From: Larus michahellis
Lineage: Eukaryota > Chordata > Aves > Charadriiformes > Laridae
Assembly (NCBI RefSeq): GCF_964199755.1
Contig: NC_133914.1
Location: 2,976,001-3,040,000, forward strand
DNA: 64,000 nucleotides
Reading direction: 5' to 3'
Shown here: piece by piece, positions 44,720-57,138 of the stretch
How positions within the stretch are numbered: position 1 is the stretch's first letter
How the letters are laid out: every line of letters begins with the position of its first letter
Notes under the pieces: model-generated
Seen by the model: only the letters and a program-made list of their open reading frames with translations
Told to the model about the DNA's origin: nothing
The model's database searches: none
Program-made: the position numbers and the translations under genes

Positions 44720-44870
44720 GACACCTTAATTAACCCAGCTCCAGACTTCATTTGGGGCTCGAGGCCCAAAGTGAATCAGGATGGGCACCAGGAACATTAA
44801 TCACTTCTGAAAATTAATCTTCGCCTCTGTGCTCCCATTTGTAAAATGGGAGCAGAGACAGTGACCTTTG
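44720..44870. promoter_or_regulatory. Candidate upstream regulatory element of POU3F1
   Basis: Just outside the CpG island, TTAATTAA (44726-44733), CATTAATCA (about 44795-44803) and AAATTAATC (about 44811-44819) occur within 100 bases. No coding signal was seen. It is about 1.1 kb upstream of the gene and is the nearest AT-rich island on that side. Confidence 0.35.
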
Positions 44871-45939
44871 CCAAGGGCTTGGGTGAACAATGAACCATCG
44901 GATCAATATGTGTACGAGTCTAACATGTCAATGGCCGCACGCAGATGCCCTGCTCTCTCCCAGTAGAGAGGATACGCCTGGGCAGGGTGGCTCTCTGCTG
45001 CTGAGGACATTTAACTGCCGCCTCCTGAAAGGCTTTCCTGAGAAGGTGTGCCACATCCCTTCCCTCGGCGTTGAAGGCACTTTCCCATTTCGGTGCACCA
45101 AAGCACCGATTTCGACGCCGGTGATTCCAGCCCAACGCGCTGGGACTATGCATCCAGCAGACAGAAGAGCCAAGGTTGGCTTCTGGGCTCGTGGGGACCG
45201 AGCAGGGCTGCTGCACGCCCCCACGCCAGCGTGTGTGCAGCACAGCGCGCTGCCCCATGCGAACCCCTACTTGCACTGCCCACCCTGCGCCGGCGTGGCG
45301 GCGGCCCCGCAGGCTGTGGTGAATCGGGTGCGAAGGCGAGGTCCCGCCCGGTGACCACCCCGATTTGGAGCACACCGGACCCCTCTCCTGGCTCGCCCGG
45401 CCCCTGCAGCTGCTGTTGGGTGGGATCAGGCCAGGTGGGGAAGGTCCGTCTCCTCGGGCTTGCAGCGGGCAGGGTGACAACACGCAGCCTGGCACGAACT
45501 GCTCCTGCCCGGCAGCAGCCGAGGGCCAAACCGGCACCAGCAGCAGCATCGGCACTTGCCCGCTGCAGGGGCTCGGGCAGCACCTCAGCAGCCTGGGGAG
45601 CTGCTGGCCCTCGTTTCGCTGCATCGCGGAACGAAGAGCTACAAGTGGGACGTACCTTGCTGCTGGCAGGCTCAGTTTCACGATGTGCTTGCCAAAACTG
45701 ACAAGTTTTGGATTGGAACATGTGCATTTTTGGCTGTGGAATGATGTGTAATTGGTTCCTTTCACTGAACCCAGCATCTTTTTTCAGGTATACAGCCCTA
45801 GAAAGAGGCTGGACTTCGCAGGAGAGATGGGTTTCATAGATCATGGAGCATATTTCATTGGGAGAATAATGGTCTCCTCTTTTTTTTTTTTCTTTCCTGA
45901 GGAATCCTTTGCAAACACTGCATACGTTTGTAATGAATA
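44871..45939. other. Gene-free stretch with spurious minus-strand frames
   Basis: Minus-strand frames of 285 and 295 residues overlap in different phases, show no family motif and follow local GC content. I consider the stretch noncoding. A T-run near 45879-45891 is the only simple repeat. Confidence 0.6.
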
Positions 45940-46230
45940 TAACCCTTTCAGATGATTCAGTGACATGCTGTAAAATATCATACTTGGTTAAGCATTTTCT
46001 GTTTATTTTTTTCTGACCTAGACTCATATTCATGTCAACTATCCATGATGCAGTACTGTAATATTCAAATTCTTGGTAGCCAATTGCTTTTGATATTTAT
46101 TGATTTTTAAGGGAATCACAATGAATAAATGTGCCCAGCTCTAACTTTATGCAAAATAAGCTGTGTGAATATCAGTAAATCATTAATAGGAATAAATCAT
46201 TTCCAAAGGCTGAGGACTGGATCGCGTTCC
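45940..46230. promoter_or_regulatory. Candidate noncoding enhancer island
   Basis: This strongly AT-rich segment has many A/T homeodomain-like words, including ATGAATAAAT (46121-46130), ATATTTATTGATTTTTAA (about 46093-46110) and TTATGCAAAA (46148-46157), one base short of an octamer. No frame is supported. It lies about 2.3 kb upstream of the POU3F1 start codon. Confidence 0.33.
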
Positions 46231-48199
46231 AAACTTTTCTCCGTTTATGTATTTCAGAAGGCACCAAAGGAGAAAACACATTGTGTGTGGTAACTTGGGT
46301 CCCCATCACAGGCTGGTTACAGAGGGCTATTGGTTTAGGCTTGATCAAATGACCTTTTCGAACCAAGGCATTGTGCACAGATTGTGCTCTGGGCTTGTTT
46401 TGCTTAATTTAAAGTTGAATTTAAAGACTGGAAACAGCAAAGAACAGAAGACGACGAGAATTTCCCATTTAACACCTTGCTCAGCAACTCCAGCTCCAGA
46501 AGCTGGAGCCAGGTGGCAAAGAATCCCTCTTGTAAAACATCGTGAAGGAGGTAAAAGCCAAGGAGCGTGCTGACCCTAAGCAAAGTGGACAGGGAGGGTT
46601 AAGGTATGTCCATATGAGCACCAAGTTCAAAAGCTGGATGTGCAGATTTGTGTTCCTGGTGTCCCTGCCTCCATTGAGGTGTGCTACCACGGAGGTCTGC
46701 TGTTTCAAAGACCTCGTCAGAAGCACCTTTGCTTTTTAAAAATTATTTTTATTATATGTAGTAGTATTATTTTTACATCGCTTTTCCAGAGCCATATCAT
46801 CCAGCGAATCCCTGTAGGAGGGCATCCAGGTTTCCTAGCAAAAGCTGGTTCCTTCATTATGCCTTACCAGGAATATTGGCATGCAGTCCCTTCCCTCTTC
46901 AAGGAATCAACCACCCCGTGGGCAATGTTCGATATGATTCATTCTCTGTGTGACCGCGACAGCACCAAAACCTGCCGAATGCAGCTGGATCTGAGGCTGG
47001 TGGGAGGACTGGAATGAGGAGGCGAGCTGGGCACGTGGGGGATGCTGGATGAGCAGTGCCGGACGAGCCCCCGGCCGGGACCAGGTGACGGGGACGCTGC
47101 AGCTTGGGATCCATCTGCAACAAGGGGCCGTGTCGTGTCCGGCCATCGGGGCTGGAAGCCTGTCTCAAAGGAGCCGGAGGAACCCTCCCCAGCCGTATCC
47201 TGCTGGACGTACAGGCCTGCCAGCTCCCCCCCCGCCGGGTTATGTTCAGCTCCTGTGCGCAATCCCAACAGGATCCACAACGCTTGGCCCTGCGGTGCCA
47301 TCAGGTGTAGGAGAATCCCCGCGCTGCGGCAGGAGGGGCTCGGCAGGGGGGAATCCCTCCAGCCTCTGGGTTTATTGGGGTTGAACAGCACCATCTTTCT
47401 CTTCCGCGCTGGTGCCGACGGGAAGGCTGTTCTGGAGTTAAGCTGCAGAACGACAAATCTACCAACAGCTCATGAAGTGAGCACGCGATGTCATGCCCTC
47501 ACTTACGGGACAAATCCCGCCTGACCCCGTGAATTCAAATGTGCTGCGGGGGCTTTCGCCTGGCCTGGGGTTAGGGCCGCTTTCTCCTCTAAGGCAAAAC
47601 AACAAAGACATTGCTGCTTCTACCTCCAGGTCAACAAGGCTCCCACACAGAAGACAAAAATCAATTTGAGAAGATGTGCTGGATTCTGTGAGCTTCGGTC
47701 CAGGAGATACGGCAAGTGCCAAACAACAGAGTTATGGTGGAGGCTCTCACCCTGCTACTGCAGGCGCTGGAAGCCATCCCTTTGGGACAACACGGTCATG
47801 GTCACCCCGACCATCTCCAATCAAGAGAGAAAGTCCCTTTCGGTTGCAGTTTCGTTTTGAACAGGATTAGGCTCACTTTGTCAGGAGTCACCAGTTCCGA
47901 GCCCCCACCGGGGACTCTTGGGAAGGGAAGCTGCCGTCTCCTCCACAGCGGTTGCGCTGTGAGCTACACTGACCCCCAGCCCGGAGAAGAACGGCGACGG
48001 CACAGCTCCCCGGGCCCTGGACCCGGGTCTCCTGCAGCTCGGCGCTGGGTGAAGCCAGACGCTGTCCTGGCCTCGTCTGACATCGGCTGGAACAACCCCA
48101 TCCAACATTGGCTCCGTGGGTTTGCACCATTCCTGCAGCGAGGGAAGACACCAGCATTATCTGTCAGCCGAGAGCCGTCCAGAAGTCAAGTCTTCTCCG
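46231..48199. other. Gene-free stretch
   Basis: No gene was recognised. An AT-rich spot lies at about 46735-46790. The part from 46990 to 48130 is GC-richer and gives the usual overlapping artefactual frames. Nothing else stands out. Confidence 0.55.
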
Positions 48200-48800
48200 A
48201 GTAAACTGTCTGTAAGTGTGAAACTGCCCTGAGGAGAGGCAGCATTTCCCCAGATTTTTAGCACTTTGTCTAAACGTCCGTCATCTAGGACAACAGCACA
48301 GATTAATATATTTTTACAACTTTTTGCATGGCTGTATCTTTTGGCAAAATATTCTTTTCGCTTTGCTCATCTAAACTTGCAGAATTCTTAATTTAGCAAG
48401 TGACAATTAACAAGTTAGTGGCTGGGTCAACAGTGCTTTTAACCACAAAACTAGAGAGGAAGAGAAAAAGAGAGTAAATTGTGGAGAACAGTTAACACAG
48501 ATGTGCGAGCTATGCTCACTGTGATTAGCTTTAGCCTTATACAGTCCTGTAATTATTTGAAAATTGGCCAGAAATATGTTCTCACAAGGCCAAAATGAAT
48601 GCAAAAAAAAATGCTGTCGTGATCTTTTATTGAATCAATGAAATTTAGATTAGGCAGTCACTAAATTCCTGTTTACACAACAGACCTTAATGGCTCCAAA
48701 GGAAGCACTCAAATGTATTCGACAAATAATCCCTATTTATGAAAGCCCCATAATATGCATTTACATAATCCCCACTTTAAAAAGCTATATCAGCTCTAAA
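48200..48800. promoter_or_regulatory. Candidate noncoding enhancer block with POU-type site
   Basis: About 600 bases of AT-rich DNA contain CTTAATTTAGC and GACAATTAACAAG (48388-48415), CTGTAATTATTTG, and near the right end TAATATGCAT (48751-48760) followed by TTACATAATC. TAATATGCAT closely matches the POU3-family consensus. The segment lacks CpG and coding frames and has sharp edges at both ends. Confidence 0.4.
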
Positions 48801-50199
48801 GTTCTTCAGCTCAGAGATATGCCCCGGGGGATTAAAAGTACCAAACAAAACAAAGGGAAGTAAAACATCCACACGCACACATCCACCGCCGCGCCACAGC
48901 CCCGGAGATTAACAGACACGGAAGAAACGGGGAGGACACCCCAGCCTTCCTCCCCCCCCGCCCTCCAGCGGTGTTTGTGCTTGTGCACAGGCGTGAACAC
49001 ACGCACAACATGCACAACACACGCACAACAATTCCCCAAGGGGCTCGGCGTGACTTCGGGCATGGGTACCACACCGCGGCGTCCCGACGCATGGAGTGCC
49101 TCTCCGCTTCCCCGGCCTCTTCTCACAAATACCACATTGATTAACCGCGTCTGCCCGCTACCGTGACGAAACAAAGCGCCCGTGCTAACGTTTCGGGACG
49201 GATGTAGCAGCTTCAGACAGCAGCCGCCTTGGCACGAAGGCAGCGGGTCATGCGTTTTATTCATCCTCAAGACGACCGGACTCTTGCTCATATTCCCATG
49301 TGATGGATGCGGCATTTTGCTGTCGGAGGTGCTGTCCTTGAGATAAGAAGTATGACAGGGTAGAGATCTGCACCAGGCATGTTAATGTCGCTGAAGGGTT
49401 TGAATTAAAAAAAAGCTGTTCTTTACTGCGGAAAACAAGCTGTCCCTGAAAAGCTGCTTCTCCAGAAGAAATGCAAATTTTGGGTACCGATTTGTTACCA
49501 CCTTTAATTTTACCCTGTTTGGCAACTGTCTGTTGTTTAGGAACAAAATGCTATGACTCTTGTCTGGTGAAGCACCAGTTTCGCAATTCTGATGGCTGGG
49601 CAAAGTATATATTGGATTCGGTCAAACGAAGAAAAGGAAAATACTGAGGAATGAATTCCCAGCTTCAGAGAAATGCCTTCACTGCCTGTATGTTCTTAAC
49701 CGTGTGCGTGTCTTTTGTTTCAAACCCTTTCATTATGATTTATAATACAAATGAGAACATGGAAGCACAGAACTCTTGGTATTTACCCTCAGTGAATGCC
49801 AGCGTTCAAGTGATGTGGAGTTTCGTCCGCAAAAAACTCGTCCTCTCCCGAAGCTCCCGGGTTGTCAGCCAGCTCCGGAGGTGCCACGACGCGGGCAATA
49901 GCCGGCGCGCGGCTGCTCGCCCGAGCCGCCTTCCCACCCGGCCCAGCCCTTCTCCAGAAGCCAAACGGGATTTTCCTGGTTTGCCGGAGCAGGGCAGGGT
50001 CCGGTGTCCCCTTGGCTTCTCTCTCAGCGGGGCTGAGCCTCTCCCGAAGGGATCTGCTCTCCTCCGCCCTCGGGGACTCTCTCCTGCGGAACGGCCAGTG
50101 AAACTCCTCACCTTAAGGCCAGGCTCGGTCCCTGCGGGAGCTCAGGGGTAACAGCAGGGCTCGGCACGGTGCGTCAGGGGCCTGAGGCACTAAGCTTTT
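48801..50199. other. Gene-free stretch including a CA-rich patch and a small GC-rich patch
   Basis: At 48993-49032 ACACACGCACAACA-type units occur three times imperfectly. A perfect octamer ATGCAAAT lies at 49471-49478. From about 49850 to 50150 GC and CpG rise moderately without a supportable exon. A 166-residue frame at 49651-50151 shows no family signature and is not called. Confidence 0.55.
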
Positions 50200-50480
50200 C
50201 TTCCCAAAATAACACAAAAGATTGGTAATTTCGCTCTGTGCGTTCCGAGCTCTGTTCCACCTTAATAATGAAGCTTTTGAGCGAAGGTTTCCATTTAATG
50301 AGGCTCTTTGCAGTTTACATAAAACAACCACATGAATAAATACTCAGTTTAGGAAAGATAAGACCTGGGGATGAGTTTGGCGGGGTTTCAGCGAGAAAGA
50401 TTATGCATACAGCAGATAAAGGTGTCTACGGTTGTGCTGTCACTTGATCTTGTCAATCTAATATCAACTCGAACATGGAG
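50200..50480. promoter_or_regulatory. Candidate noncoding enhancer island
   Basis: The segment contains CTTAATAATGAAG, CATTTAATGAGG, CATGAATAAATACT (50331-50344) and TTATGCATAC (50401-50410), which are POU- and homeodomain-type words spaced over 200 bases. No coding frame was recognised. Sharp transitions to GC-richer DNA lie on both sides. Confidence 0.38.
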
Positions 50481-53400
50481 GAGACGCAGCCGCTATTACA
50501 CTGGAGTGCAGCAAGTAACGGGATCTCGGGAATCACCACACCTGGGGCCGGTCAAACTCAGGAGCTCTCATGTGCTCGTCCCTCCACGTCAGGCGGTCGT
50601 GAGTACAGTCAGGGTAGCAACCGCGAAGTCCGACTGCCGAGGAAGGGGAACTGCACGCAGAATGGTTCATTTTTTAATTTTCCAAACAGATTTGGTGTAG
50701 GACATGTGTGTTCCTTTATTCTCCCCGCTCCACATTGATTGCTTTAACGACGCACAATTCCAGAGCTGGTCCTTCCATACTGACAGGCCGCGCTTCCCAG
50801 GTTGGCTACCCAAAATGGGATGTTTTGAAAAAATGTTGTACAGAATGGGGAGGCAACCTCGTGGCAAGGTTGAGGTGCCAGGGTTGGGAGACAAAGGGAT
50901 GAATCCCTGTAATTTTGTTGTTACTACAAATTATGCCTTGTTTAAACTCTCTACCTCAGGTTTCGATCTGTTATACCGGTGCTAATCCATATATTTACGC
51001 TTTGCTAGTCTGGCCTCAAAGTGGTGTGATTCAGCTCATCGTCAAGACCAAGAGTCCTCCTTATCTCCGCCTGCACTGTCACTCTATCGTAATTTTTTGC
51101 ACTTTTTGTGACTCATCATTGGCCCTGTTGTGACGACTGAGGCAGATGACAAGAGTTCAGAAGGAAGGAAAACATCAATTTTTAATGAAATTAACTTCTC
51201 AAGTGATCACGTGCTTCTGGAGAACGGCAATTGGGCACCAGCCTTCAGACACCCACCTCCGCTGCCCCCTGCCCGTGCCCCCGCTCGCTGTGCTCTTCTC
51301 ACACGGGGAACGGGGACCTGGCAGTCCAGGCTGAAACCCCACGGCAGAGAGGGGTGATGCCGCTGGTGGCTCTTTGCTGTCCTCCTTCTCTCCAGAGAGA
51401 GGGAAATGGTGGGCAACTGGGGTACAGGGTCACGCCTGGGACAGCCTGTCACTAAGCGAGGGCTGTTTTGTAAGGGTGATGCCACCAACAAATTTCATTT
51501 CTCCATTCCTCTGTTTGAGCCAAGCTCAACCATGAAAATATCAAACTTGGTCAGTTCCAAGACTCATCTGCGACCAGCTCACCCAGTAACTTCTCCTTGC
51601 GTGTTGCCATTTCCTTACTCATTTCAAGTATTCTATTGACCTCTACTTCCTTCGGTCCTGCAGAGAGACCTTATGAGATTACCGGGGGGTCGGCACCAGA
51701 GGAACAAAGCAATACAGTTTGATGTGTAAGGTCTTACCTGGCAGACACTGATTTTTTTGTGCAAACAAACAGCATTGAACTGAGTGGGCAGAGCAGGTGC
51801 TGTAAGGGACAAACCTCTCCAGCCACGATGCTGGACCAATTCGCACTATGACTTTTGGGATAGGAGGAGCTGAGGATGAGGAACTTGCTGGGTGCTTTGG
51901 CAGGATGTTCAATCTGTGAGTCATAGCTCTCCCGGAGCCGTACCAGCCCCTTGGCCAGACAAGCTTTGCCTTCATTAACTCTTTCCTGCAGGAGAGGCAG
52001 AAGCCAATTAATTACAACATAGACTGTATTCCATTAAACTCCTCTGAGCTCCAGGGGAAGAGCCTTAAGACTCGACTCTGATCCTGTTGCCACTGACGCC
52101 AGTGAAAAGCTCTGCACAGACTTGGATGGGAGGAGGCATTAATTCCACGTCTGCTTTCAGCCTGGAGCATGGCCACGCTCAGTGCCACTGCCAGGAGGGC
52201 TGTCCCTCTGAACGCATCCCTCTTCCCCATCAGCACCTGCCTTAGGGAGACGTATTGCCCCCAGAGAACGATTTCTGCTGGTCCCAGTGACAACGGACCA
52301 AGTGGCCATCCTCCCAGTGTCCATATGTCATAGTTACCATCAAATCCTTGCTCCTGTATCTTATCTTAAACATTCATTCTGCTCCTCCCTATAAAGAAAA
52401 ACCCTGAGCCTTTCACCTTGCAAGCTGAACGGACTTTAATTAATTGGATTTTCAAAGAGTAATCATCACATCTGAAATGACAGGCTTCAGATCGTTCCCG
52501 AAAACTTCACAAGCAGGGACTAAGTCACAGCTCTTCAAGGCTGGTTTTAAGCGGGCAAATCTTAGAAAAGAACTGTTCCTCAATCGCCTTTTCATAAACT
52601 ATTTGTGTTCCAAAGAAGTCAGAGGACTGAATGCAGATTGTCTGTGTCATACGGGGCTGCACAGCTGACAAGGCAGGAGTGGATCCCGCTTTGTTACAAG
52701 AACGAGTTAAACGCCATCAGCTGGTGCAGCACTTCGGACATTCTTTGCATGGGGTCTGACGCCACAACGCCACATACGCTACAGTGCACAAGCAGCTGGT
52801 TTTTATTCACAGGCAGGTTGGCATTTGGTGTGGAATAGGCACAAGGTGATAAAAGAATTGTATTATTTATACAGCACAGGGAAACGCAACTGGTCTTCTG
52901 GATATAGGACAGGATAGTTCAAAGTGGAATTTCTCTTTGTTCCTTGTGTGTTGCAAGTAGCTCATTGGCGAGGGCCCAGCGCTCCTCAGACTGGTTACAG
53001 GACTGTCTCATCCCAGTTCTGATCTGTGCCACAGCCTGTATTTCTTGTATGTTGTTTAGCTGCACCGTGGGCCAACAACCTCCCACTGCAGTCGACAGGC
53101 CCTCAGGATCTGGTCTTTCTCTCCAGCCGTGGTGCAATCATGCGTTACCTCTTCACTCTTACCGCCACTCTGAACGCTTTTCTTCCCAGTCCCACTTATT
53201 TGGGTCAACATGTCCTAGAACCTCATCAACACAATTCTTAGCAGCAGCACAGGAGACTTGCTTTACTCTCGCTGTGGTCCGCAGAGGTGGTAGCGCTCCG
53301 GTGGTCCGCAGGGGTGGTCACATCGCAGAGAGGCTCAGACGCGGGTCTGTCTCTCCACGCGCACGTCTGGCCTTCCCAGGGAGAGGGACTGGGGAGGCGC

Positions 53401-55970
53401 AGAGCCTGCAAACCTCCATCATTCCAGGTGGATATAAAAATAGAGAAGAGTTCTCAATAAAAGGTTGGTTAAAGAAGTCTGAATACATAACAAAGTATGG
53501 AAGTGAAGAAAAACAGGTTAAACAGACATCACATTTCATCTTCGTTTCTCTTTCTGTCAATCCCTTTCCTATTGTCTGGTAAATTCCCTTTTGGGGCACT
53601 GTGGTTTGGCAATTCAGAATTGTTTAAATCCCCTAGATGAACACTACCTCACGGCGGGGTTGTTTAATATCCACCGTCAGGTTTTCGGTGGCTGCGGTGC
53701 CTCACCTCAGCTTCAGGTGTTTCTGCACAGCCACAAGCTCAGGGAGAAGAACGTAACACGCGCCGCCCCCGATCTGTGCTCCGTCTGTAGCTTTGCCATT
53801 TGTAGGTGCTAGCAGAAAAGCAGACCATTTTTGCACCGGGGTTTTTGCGTGTATAATTCTACGTGAACAAAGAGAAACCACACTGTGCAAACGTGTCTCT
53901 GTGGAGCAGATTCCTAAAGAATGGAACCGACACCTGCGCAAACTCAAGTGGCCCATGCACTTTATTTCCTCCCCTCTTTCATTCAGTCTCGCGGCACATC
54001 GCAACTCATTGGTCTACAGCCGCACGCTCAGAAATGCCGTATTTCTCCAGTTCAGCTGTTACAAACGCGCTGTACGCTTCACAACGAAGAATGTGCGTGA
54101 AGGTTGCCCGTTTTTTCTAGATGTGCGTGTCACTTCATATGTCTACACAGCAGAGAAAACACATAAACTTATTTAAACTGGACAAAATATAGGGTTAAGA
54201 CTCATTGAAACTAATAAAGAAAAATACAGTAAATCTAAATAACTGAAGGAAATCTTCAGCTCACAGCATTTTCCCTCTGTCCTCATTTAATCAATGTGAT
54301 CATGAGCTGTTATTTTTAACTCTTAATGCATCAGAAGGGCAGAAGGACAACTTTTGAGGTGGCAGCATAAAAACAACAGCAGCTTGACACGCTTACAGAT
54401 GGCCAGCAAACCCAAAGCCTTTTGGATCTTTCCAGACTCTCACTTGCTTGAAAGTAAAACACGTGGCCGTGCTGCACGTGGCGTTCCTCTTTTCTCCCTT
54501 TCTCTCTTGGAGAGGGCAACATCTGCCGCGAGTCCCCAGCCTGGCGCTGCACAGGCTCCCTCGTTTTCCCTCCGTGGGACTCGCGTCCCCAGCACCTGGG
54601 GGACGCGGTGGGTGCAAACGTATGCGGGGCATTGCTGGGCGTCTGTCCCACCCTGCAGCCCTGGAGAGGCTGGGGGTCTGCGGTTGAGCGCGGTGCCGGG
54701 GGGACCCCAGCAAGGGAGAGGAGCCTGCGAGCGCCCACCACCGGGGTGCGGAGCGGGAGCCTCCTCGTGCCCATCCGTAGGGACCACTCTGCTCAACCTC
54801 GTTGGTAGACATGACCGGTGGGAGTCCTGGAGATAAAAAAAGAATCCTAATTTTGGGGGTGCTGCCCGCACTCCCTCAGTTACACAGCTTCCAAGGCAGC
54901 GGGTTGTCGGGCACACAGCTGTACATTTATCTCCTGCCCGTCAGTGGCGCTCGCGAAGGCTGGGCACTATCCGCAATGCATGTGCGTGCGCAGGCAAGAA
55001 GCCAATTAAAGCAGCCAGGGCCGGCATTCCCTCCCGACTCCCCCATGGGTGCGTGCGGCTCCAACGGCTTAATGAGATGGGACAGCCAGAAATGCATCGC
55101 TAGGCAACGTGGCACTGCTGGCCAGCCTGGCCCCGGAACGCAGGCGGGTGGCAAGCCGGCAAGGGGAGCAGCACGCCCTGGCAGGAACCCGGCTGCAGGG
55201 GTGGAGATGCAGAGAAAGCTGTCGGGGAGAAATCAAGAGAGAAGACCCTCATCTATGGAACATGCTACACTGAGAGACGGGCAGGAGCCTGGAGTGCGCA
55301 CGGCTGGCACAGAGGGGACCACTCCGGGTCCTGCTCCTCCTTGGAGACCGCACGGCTGCCCTGGGAGCAGCTACCTCCAACCACGCGGGAAAGGTCCTGA
55401 CAACTGTTACAAGTACCTGGGTTCCAATGATAATAAAATGAAAGGAACTCAAGTCCTCTGCCTCCTCGGGGCTGGAGCATGCGTGTGTCCCATCCTGTGA
55501 CTGTTCACCAAGCCCACGCGCTGGCTCCTGGTGATTGCAACACAGCCTTCCCCAGGGGAGAGATTCTCCACCTGAATATCGTAAGAATCCGAGGTTCGGG
55601 GGCTCTGCCCATCCCCGAGAGCACCGCCAGCACCCTCCCTGCAGGCCCGCGGTGTGAGCTTTCCCGTTGTCAACAACCAGGCAGCCGCTGCCAGCCACAC
55701 GCACGCAGAGAGAGCGGCAGGTTTTAGGCATCTGTCACAGTTTTTTCCCAGGTGAAGCAAGGCTAACAAAACGGTAACGCTTAGCGCTATCAACTGCCTC
55801 AGACAAAACACAGCTGTTTGTTCCCGTGTCAGCACTACGGGCGGGTGAAACACCGATGACATTTACAGGAGAATTTTCTTTCCATGCCAAGGCGGTGAAA
55901 CAAACTTTTGGGAGAATATGCTCTTTTCACAAGTGATTTTTTTTTCCAATTCCTATCCTGAGATCTTACT
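50481..55970. other. Gene-free stretch upstream of the CR1 element
   Basis: No gene was recognised. A short imperfect duplication of GTGGTCCGCAG lies at 53274-53321, and an AT-rich portion at about 54170-54360. The 54430-55500 portion is GC-richer with overlapping Pro/Arg/Gly-rich frames of up to 232 residues that match nothing known to me. Confidence 0.55.
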
Positions 55971-55971
55971 T

Positions 55972-57138
55972 AGAATCATAGAATCGTTAGGGTTGGAAGG
56001 GACCTTAAAGATCACCTAGTTCCAACCCCCCGGCCATGGGCAGGGACACCTCCCACTAGACCAGGCTGCTCAGAGCCCCGTCCAGCCTGGCCTTAAAAAC
56101 TTCCAGGGACGGGGCTTCCACCCCCTCTCTGGGCAACCTGGGCCAGTGTCTCACCACCCTCATGGTGAAGAACTTCTTCCTAACGCCCAGTCTGAATCGA
56201 CCCAGCTCTAGTTTTAATCCATTCCCTCTAGTCCTACCATTACCCGACATCCTAAAAAGTCCCTCCTCAGCTTTCCTGTAGCCCCCCTTAAGATCCTGGT
56301 AGGCCACTATAAGGTCTCCTCGGAGCCTTCTTTTCTCCAGACTGAACAACCCCAACTCTCTCAGTCTGTCCCCACAGGAGAGGTGCTCCAGCCCTCGGAT
56401 CATCCTCGTGGCCCTTCTCTGGACACGTTCCAGCACGTCCATATCTCTCTCGTAGTAGGGGCTCCAGAACGGGACGCAGGACTCCAGGTGGGGTCTCACG
56501 AGAGTGGAGTAGAGGGGGAGAATCACTTCTCTCACCCTGCTGGCCACACTTCTCCTGATGCAGCCCAGGATACGATTGGCTTTCTGGCCTGCTAATGCAC
56601 ATTGACGGCTCATGTGGAGCCTCTCGTCCACCAGCACCCCCGAGTCCTTTTCTTCAGGGCTGCTCTCAAGCCAGTCACTGCCCAGCCCATATCGGTGCTT
56701 GGGATTGCCCCGGCCCAGATGGAGGACCTTGCACTTGGTCTTGTTGAACTTCATGAGGTCGGCATGGGCCCACCTCTCCAGCCTGTCGAGGACCCTCTGG
56801 ATGGCATCCCTTCCCTCCAGTGTGTCAGCCGCCCCACACAGCTTGGTGTCGTTGGCAAACTTGCTGAGGGTGCACTCAATGCCACTGTCCATGTCACTGA
56901 CAAAGATGTTAAACAAGACCGGTCCCAGTACTGATCCTTGAGGGACTCCACTTGTCACTGGCCTCCACTTGGACACGGACCCATTGACAGCCACTCTTTG
57001 GGTGCGGCCGTCAAGCCAGTTCTTTATCCACTGAATTGTCAGTCCATCAAACCCATATTTTATCAGCTTGGAGACCAGGATGTCATGCAGGACAGTGTCA
57101 AAGGCTCTACTCAGGTCCAGGTAAACAACGTCAGTCAT
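55972..57138 (-). mobile_element. CR1 LINE, 5'-truncated, with C-terminal reverse transcriptase frame
   Basis: On the minus strand a 360-codon open frame (57138-56056) encodes the CR1 ORF2 C-terminus. It starts within [16 protein letters not shown], continues through [18 protein letters not shown] and [12 protein letters not shown], and reaches [15 protein letters not shown]. The 3'UTR ends with the ATTCTATGATTCTA tail at about 55972-55985, as in avian CR1. The element is cut at about 57130, so the endonuclease and N-terminal RT are missing; such 5' truncation is usual. The catalytic FADD box reads FAND (codon near 56917-56919), a change explained by CpG decay, so even this remnant is catalytically dead. 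No target-site duplication was recognised. Confidence 0.97.

Noticed and set aside
44920-46033. Minus-strand frames of 285 and 295 codons
   Set aside because: They overlap each other in different phases and contain no conserved motif. The density is that expected from local GC.
48993-49032. CRISPR-like or satellite array in the CACACGCACAACA patch
   Set aside because: Units are short, imperfect and without spacers. It is an ordinary CA-rich simple repeat in a vertebrate genome.
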